Origin: Pseudomonas sp. St316
GTDB lineage: Bacteria > Pseudomonadota > Gammaproteobacteria > Pseudomonadales > Pseudomonadaceae
Assembly (NCBI RefSeq): GCF_018325905.1
Contig: NZ_AP021901.1
Location: forward strand, 1,178,001 to 1,242,000
DNA: 64,000 nucleotides
Direction of reading: 5' to 3'
The notes beneath the pieces are model-generated. The model did no database searches. It was given only the letters and a program-made list of their open reading frames with translations, and was not told the origin of the DNA. Shown here piece after piece: positions 60,219-64,000 of the stretch. A program made the translations under genes and the position numbers. Each line of letters starts with the position of its first letter. Positions within the stretch are counted from its first letter, which is position 1.

Positions 60219-61718
60219 TCAGAAGCGCCAGATCACGTCGACAAAGGCGCGATGCATGTACGAATCGACCTCTTTGCCGTAGGCGTCGCCTGGCTTGAAC
60301 ACGCCGCCACGAAAGCGCACCAGCGCCGACGGCTCATCAATGGACTGACTCAGCGCGGCGGGCAGCAGGCCTTGCTTGAAGTACTTGGTGACGACCAGGT
60401 CGACTTCCTGGCCCAGGTCCTTGTCACCGTCACGCAGCGGCAGGGTCGAGGTGGACAGGATTGCGCCGGTCACGTCGTCGGTGTTGTTTTCCACGGCGTT
60501 GATGCCGTTGCTGCCCACCGGCTTGTTGCCGTCCACGCGCCAGAACTTGTGGTACACCAGGCTGGCGTCGTATTCGTCACGCAACTGCCAGGAACCGAAC
60601 AGGCTGGCGCTCTGGGTGTTGGCCATTTCGCCGCGGAATGCTTCGCCGAAACGGTGTACGCGCGAGCGGGTGCCGGTGAAGTTCGAGCGGTTGCTTTGCA
60701 GGCCATTCTGTTGGTATTCGTCGCTGGCGCGGGCATAGGCCGCACCGACCTGCCATTGCGGGTCCAGACGCAGGCGGATGCCCAGGTCGGTGGCCCAGCC
60801 GTTCAGGTCTTCGCTGCGCTTGGCTTGCGCCGGGCGCGTGCCGTCGGCGTTGAGCGGGTTGACGGTGTCGCGGTCACCGGTCATGCCGGTCAGGCTTGCC
60901 CAGTAGTTGACGGTGTTGGTGTTGCGCCAGTTGTAGGCGTCGCTGTTGGCTTCCAGGCCCAGCCAGGTCAAGTCACCGTTCTGGGTCTTGTCCAGGGTGT
61001 CGGTGGGCTCGCCCGGGGTCGGGTAATCGAGGCTGCCGTTGTCATGGGTATGGTGGGCGCGGATCCCGGCCCACTGGCCGGGCATCCACTGATAGCCCAC
61101 ATCGCCGTAGACGTGCAGGCGATCCTTGTCCTTGGGGGACAATTCCTTGAGGTCGGTGCGGTATTCGCTGAAGCGTTCGGCGACGCCGAGGTTGGCTCGC
61201 AGCAGGGTGGTGTCGAAGGTCCAGTTCAGGGCTTCGATATTGGTGTCGCGCCATTGGCCGTCGTCATTGCGCAGGCGCTGGCGGCCGAACTTCAACTGCT
61301 CCCCAGGGTAAGGGGTCAGGCCACGGTAGCCAATCCAGAACTCGCGCATGGCCAGGTAGCTTTTCTTGGCTTCGCGATCGCCGCTGTCGGTTTGCTGGGT
61401 GCTGCCATCGGACTGTTGCAGGGTGTCGGTCTCGATGATGTCGCTGGACGTCACGGCCTGGGCCATGGCGTAGGCGCTCCAGGCACCGCTTTCACTTTCG
61501 CCGTAGACCCAGGGACGCAGGTCCAGGCCGACACCGTTGACGTCGCCACCGCGCTGGGTGCCAAGGTCACTGTCGTCTTCGGACTGGCCGGTGATTTTCA
61601 CTTCCAGGCCGAAGTTCTTGGTGTCGGTCAGGGCCGCCAGGGTGGGGCAGGACCACAACAGGGCGCACGTCAGGCCAATTCCGGCCTGCACAAAAGGATT
61701 GAGCTTCAAAGGCTTCAT
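60219..61718 (-). CDS. algE: alginate outer-membrane export porin AlgE
   Basis: 499 residues. Signal peptide ([20 protein letters not shown]) and an 18-stranded beta-barrel ending in the OMP-type terminal Phe (FVDVIWRF). Alternating strands such as [40 protein letters not shown] and [20 protein letters not shown] are typical. Arg-rich inward strands in the family form the anionic selectivity filter. The start overlaps the algK stop by 4 bases. It depends on AlgK for placement in the outer membrane. Confidence 0.97.
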   Translation of the reverse strand: MKPLKLNPFVQAGIGLTCALLWSCPTLAALTDTKNFGLEVKITGQSEDDSDLGTQRGGDVNGVGLDLRPWVYGESESGAWSAYAMAQAVTSSDIIETDTLQQSDGSTQQTDSGDREAKKSYLAMREFWIGYRGLTPYPGEQLKFGRQRLRNDDGQWRDTNIEALNWTFDTTLLRANLGVAERFSEYRTDLKELSPKDKDRLHVYGDVGYQWMPGQWAGIRAHHTHDNGSLDYPTPGEPTDTLDKTQNGDLTWLGLEANSDAYNWRNTNTVNYWASLTGMTGDRDTVNPLNADGTRPAQAKRSEDLNGWATDLGIRLRLDPQWQVGAAYARASDEYQQNGLQSNRSNFTGTRSRVHRFGEAFRGEMANTQSASLFGSWQLRDEYDASLVYHKFWRVDGNKPVGSNGINAVENNTDDVTGAILSTSTLPLRDGDKDLGQEVDLVVTKYFKQGLLPAALSQSIDEPSALVRFRGGVFKPGDAYGKEVDSYMHRAFVDVIWRF

Positions 61719-63226
61719 AGAGGTTCCTCGCCGTCATCTTCTTTTAGGGCTTGCAGTTCCAGCGTATCGGGGCTCATCGAGCCGCGAATGGCCTGCTCTT
61801 GTTTTAGCAGGCTCTGAGCTTGTGCAAGTTGCTGCGGCGGTAATTGGGCTTCGAGGGTCTGGGCAAGTTCGGTGGCTTGCGGGGTGTTCTGTACCTTGGC
61901 CAACTGGCTGAACACATACGCGTTGACCGGGTTGGGCTTGGTGCCCTTGCCCTGGGAGAACAGCTGGGCAATGGCGAAATCGGCGCTGTTCTGGCCGTTG
62001 CGGGCGGCCTTGAGCAGGTGGTCCAGGGCTTTTTGCGAGTACACCTGGCCCAGGTAACCGCGGCGATAGATCTGGCCGAGGTAGTAGTCGGCAGCCACTT
62101 CGCGGCCAACGGCTTTCTGGAAATGCGCCTCGGCAACCTTGGCATCGGCCGGGACCCATTTGCCTTCGTAGTACAGCTTGCCCAGCAACAGCTCGGCGCG
62201 CGGCTGGTCGGCGGCGCGGCCGTTTTCCAGGTACTGCATCATCTTGTCGACGTCACCCAGTTCCGGGAAGTCGTAGAGCAGTTGCGCCAAGCTGACCCAG
62301 GCAGCGGGGTAGCCCGGGGCGATGCCTTCGAGCAACGACTGGGCAGTCTTTTCATCGGTCTTGCCCAGGCTGGCGTCGGCCAGGACACGGGCGACGCTGT
62401 CCACGCGTTGGGCGGACACGACGCCACGGGCGTGAGCGTCCTGCATCTGCTTGAGCAACGCGGCCTGTTGTTCCGATTGGCCGCGTTTCTGATAGACCGT
62501 GGCCAGTTCGACGTAGCAGATGTCCGTGGTCGTCAGCGCGGCCTTGCAGACCTTCTCGACTTCATCCAGGTGCTGGTCGTAGGTGCCCTGGGTGCGGTAG
62601 AGCAGGATCTGCGCCAGGCCCGCTTCCGGATAACCGGCGCTGCGCCATTGGCTGATCTGCTGCTGGGCGTTGACGTTCGGGAAACTGTGGGGATATTGCA
62701 GGTACAGCATCGCCAGCGGGATCAGGGTGTTGCCTTCTCCGTTGGCGAAGGCTTTCTTCAGCAGGCCTTCGGCTTCGTGTTTTTCCGCTTCGGTGGAGCC
62801 AGGCTTGGCCACCAGCAGGCGACCCAGGCGAGCTTGAGCCCGAGGCGAGATATCGGCCGCGGCGCGGTAAGTCGCCTCGGCTTTTTTCATCTGCTCCGGA
62901 TCACGGCTGTCTACCTGGATATCGGCCAGGCCGACCTGGGCTTCGCTGTAGCCCAGGTCTGCCAGTTGCTGATAGTTCTGCTGCGCCAGCGCCGTGTCGC
63001 CGCGCTTCAAGGCTTCGTTGGCCAGGCGTTGGTCGGGCAGGCCGGCGCAACCGCTAAGACCGACTGCCAACGCCAGTGCACACAACGCATATCCTGTGTG
63101 GGAGCGGCCTTGCTCGCGATGCAGGCCGCTCGGTGTACCAGACAGACCGCGTCGATCCCATCGCGAGCAAGCTCGCTCCCACAGGGAATGCGGTGCATTG
63201 TTGTTTTGTGGAGTGATCACGGGCAT
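61715..63226 (-). CDS. algK: alginate TPR lipoprotein AlgK with REP-derived N-terminal extension
   Basis: 503 codons. The mature part is ordinary AlgK: lipobox VGLSGC then [20 protein letters not shown], and about nine Sel1/TPR-like helix pairs ([49 protein letters not shown]). It assembles with AlgE and AlgX. The N-terminus is unusual: codons about 14-45 (63097-63190) are a complete REP doublet, read as [14 protein letters not shown] ... [14 protein letters not shown]. This leaves a signal peptide with a basic n-region of about 45 residues before [14 protein letters not shown]. The start may be ATG 63226 or GTG 63220, the latter with better SD spacing (GAGG, 8 bp). No stop or frameshift is introduced. 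Confidence 0.93.
   Translation of the reverse strand: MPVITPQNNNAPHSLWERACSRWDRRGLSGTPSGLHREQGRSHTGYALCALALAVGLSGCAGLPDQRLANEALKRGDTALAQQNYQQLADLGYSEAQVGLADIQVDSRDPEQMKKAEATYRAAADISPRAQARLGRLLVAKPGSTEAEKHEAEGLLKKAFANGEGNTLIPLAMLYLQYPHSFPNVNAQQQISQWRSAGYPEAGLAQILLYRTQGTYDQHLDEVEKVCKAALTTTDICYVELATVYQKRGQSEQQAALLKQMQDAHARGVVSAQRVDSVARVLADASLGKTDEKTAQSLLEGIAPGYPAAWVSLAQLLYDFPELGDVDKMMQYLENGRAADQPRAELLLGKLYYEGKWVPADAKVAEAHFQKAVGREVAADYYLGQIYRRGYLGQVYSQKALDHLLKAARNGQNSADFAIAQLFSQGKGTKPNPVNAYVFSQLAKVQNTPQATELAQTLEAQLPPQQLAQAQSLLKQEQAIRGSMSPDTLELQALKEDDGEEPL
63097..63185. repeat. REP doublet inside the algK signal-sequence region
   Basis: TGTGGGAGCGGCCTTGCTCG at 63097 and the inverted CGAGCAAGCTCGCTCCCACA ending near 63182, with 40 bp between. 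Same class as the extragenic REPs, but located in frame within algK. Confidence 0.92.
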
Positions 63227-63235
63227 ATCCTCGAC

Positions 63236-64000
63236 TTAAAGACCGACGGCCATGGCTTTGTCGATCAGCCAGTTCAGGTTCGGACCACGGTCGCTGTGGA
63301 CTTCCACTGGACGACCGGCCAGGGCGCTGTCCAGGGGTTCGTCAGGCTGGATCAACACACGGATATCGGAGGACAGGTCGGCACTTTTCAGGCTGGTGCT
63401 GCTGACGATCTTGCCGGTACGGGTGGTGTCTTCGCCGGCCACTTGGAAGCTGACGGGAGTACCTGGGCGCACGTCGCCGAACTGGCGATAGGAGAAGCGT
63501 GCTTCGACGTTGGCTTCGGTACCGCGTGGAACCAGTTGGAAGATCACGTCGCCCTTGCTGGCGTACTGACCGTTGGCAACCAGTTGCTGGGCCACGATGC
63601 AATCGCATGGCGACGTCAGGGTGCCGGTCATTTGCTTGCCGAACAGTTCCTCGACCTTGGCTGGCTGCAACTGGTTGTCGTCCAGGTGACCCTTGAGCAC
63701 GTCGAGCATGCTGGTGCTGAAGGTCGCCAGCGGGGCGCCCTTGGCGGCCACGCCGTCGGCCTTGACCAGGCTCTGCACGGTGCCGTCGCGCGGCATGGTG
63801 ATCGCCATGCCCGGTACGTTCACCAGGCCGGCCTGGGCATGGCTGACGAAGTACATGCCGTACACCGACTTGAAGATGAAACCGAACGCCGCCAGGCCAA
63901 CGACGAAGACCCCCAGGCTGAAGGTCACGGCGCGCAGGCGGCCGAAGGCACTCATGCCACCGTTTTCGTCTTTCTGCTTGCGAGCTTTGGTGAAGTTATC
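63236..64000 (-). CDS. alg44: alginate co-polymerase Alg44, N-terminus beyond window edge (partial)
   Basis: 254 residues of the C-terminal part; the frame enters from the right edge (DNFTKARKQKDENGGMSAFG), so the in-window ATG at 63955 is not the real start. Visible parts are a membrane helix (VTFSLGVFVVGLAAFGFIFK) and a periplasmic HlyD-like domain (VPGMAITMPRDGTVQSLVKA; TGTLTSPCDCIVAQQLVANG; FQLVPRGTEANVEARFSYRQ; SSDIRVLIQPDEPLDSALAG). The cytoplasmic PilZ domain that binds c-di-GMP and activates polymerisation by Alg8 lies outside the window. It is followed by algK 10 bp downstream. Confidence 0.96.
   Translation of the reverse strand, partial: DNFTKARKQKDENGGMSAFGRLRAVTFSLGVFVVGLAAFGFIFKSVYGMYFVSHAQAGLVNVPGMAITMPRDGTVQSLVKADGVAAKGAPLATFSTSMLDVLKGHLDDNQLQPAKVEELFGKQMTGTLTSPCDCIVAQQLVANGQYASKGDVIFQLVPRGTEANVEARFSYRQFGDVRPGTPVSFQVAGEDTTRTGKIVSSTSLKSADLSSDIRVLIQPDEPLDSALAGRPVEVHSDRGPNLNWLIDKAMAVGL

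Noticed and set aside
61715..63226. algK as a pseudogene
   Set aside because: The frame is uninterrupted, the lipobox and all repeats are present, and the downstream genes are intact; the REP only lengthens the precursor.

Overview
The window is a chromosomal segment from a GC-rich gammaproteobacterium, almost certainly a Pseudomonas of the P. fluorescens group. The evidence is the gene order rplM-rpsI-petABC-sspAB, the dolP-diaA-yraN-lpoA / rsmI / rnpB / mraZ-dcw block, a complete set of alginate export, modification and lyase genes, and many extragenic palindromes of the GAGCGAGC-TTGCTCGC type. No tRNA, rRNA, prophage or CRISPR array was seen.

Layout. 1-3.1 kb: a cut-off GlxA-type regulator, an acyl-CoA dehydrogenase and the Tas aldo/keto reductase. 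3.3-8.2 kb: ribosomal proteins L13 and S9, the cytochrome bc1 complex, and SspA/SspB. 8.2-10.8 kb: a gene-poor repeat island. Two inverted copies of a ~340 bp repeat enclose a tandem REP array, and an IS110-family element has inserted inside one REP unit. 10.9-15.5 kb: dolP, diaA, yraN and lpoA on the minus strand, diverging from rsmI. 15.6-16.0 kb: RNase P RNA. 16.2-34.1 kb: the dcw cluster mraZ-rsmH-ftsL-ftsI-murE-murF-mraY-murD-ftsW-murG-murC-ddlB-ftsQ-ftsA-ftsZ, then lpxC. Most neighbours overlap by 1-11 bases, and an MraZ-type operator sits at the front promoter. 34.2-42.3 kb: a GGDEF diguanylate cyclase, and a four-gene operon (adaptor, RND pump, response regulator, sensor kinase) with a CusR-like palindrome upstream. 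42.5-48.8 kb: a small unknown protein, then a LysR regulator diverging from an AaeXAB-like efflux operon that carries its own outer-membrane factor. 48.8-50.5 kb: a second tandem REP array, a short-chain dehydrogenase and a small membrane protein. 50.7-64 kb: the alginate operon on the minus strand, algA-F-J-I-L-X-G-E-K-44, cut inside alg44; algD and alg8 should lie just beyond the right edge.

The genes form several working units: respiration (petABC), septal peptidoglycan synthesis and division (dcw), lipid A commitment (lpxC), outer-membrane and PBP maintenance (dolP, lpoA), two efflux systems with their own regulators, and c-di-GMP-controlled alginate secretion (Alg44 inner membrane, AlgX/G/L/K periplasm, AlgE outer membrane, AlgI/J/F/X acetylation).

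The strongest non-routine observations are two. First, the 204 bp non-coding end of the IS110 element folds on paper into two loops. Short segments of these loops match, with the right polarity, the REP target flanks and the element's own ends, as expected of a bridge RNA guiding insertion into REP sequences. Second, a complete REP doublet lies inside the signal-peptide coding region of algK while keeping the reading frame open.
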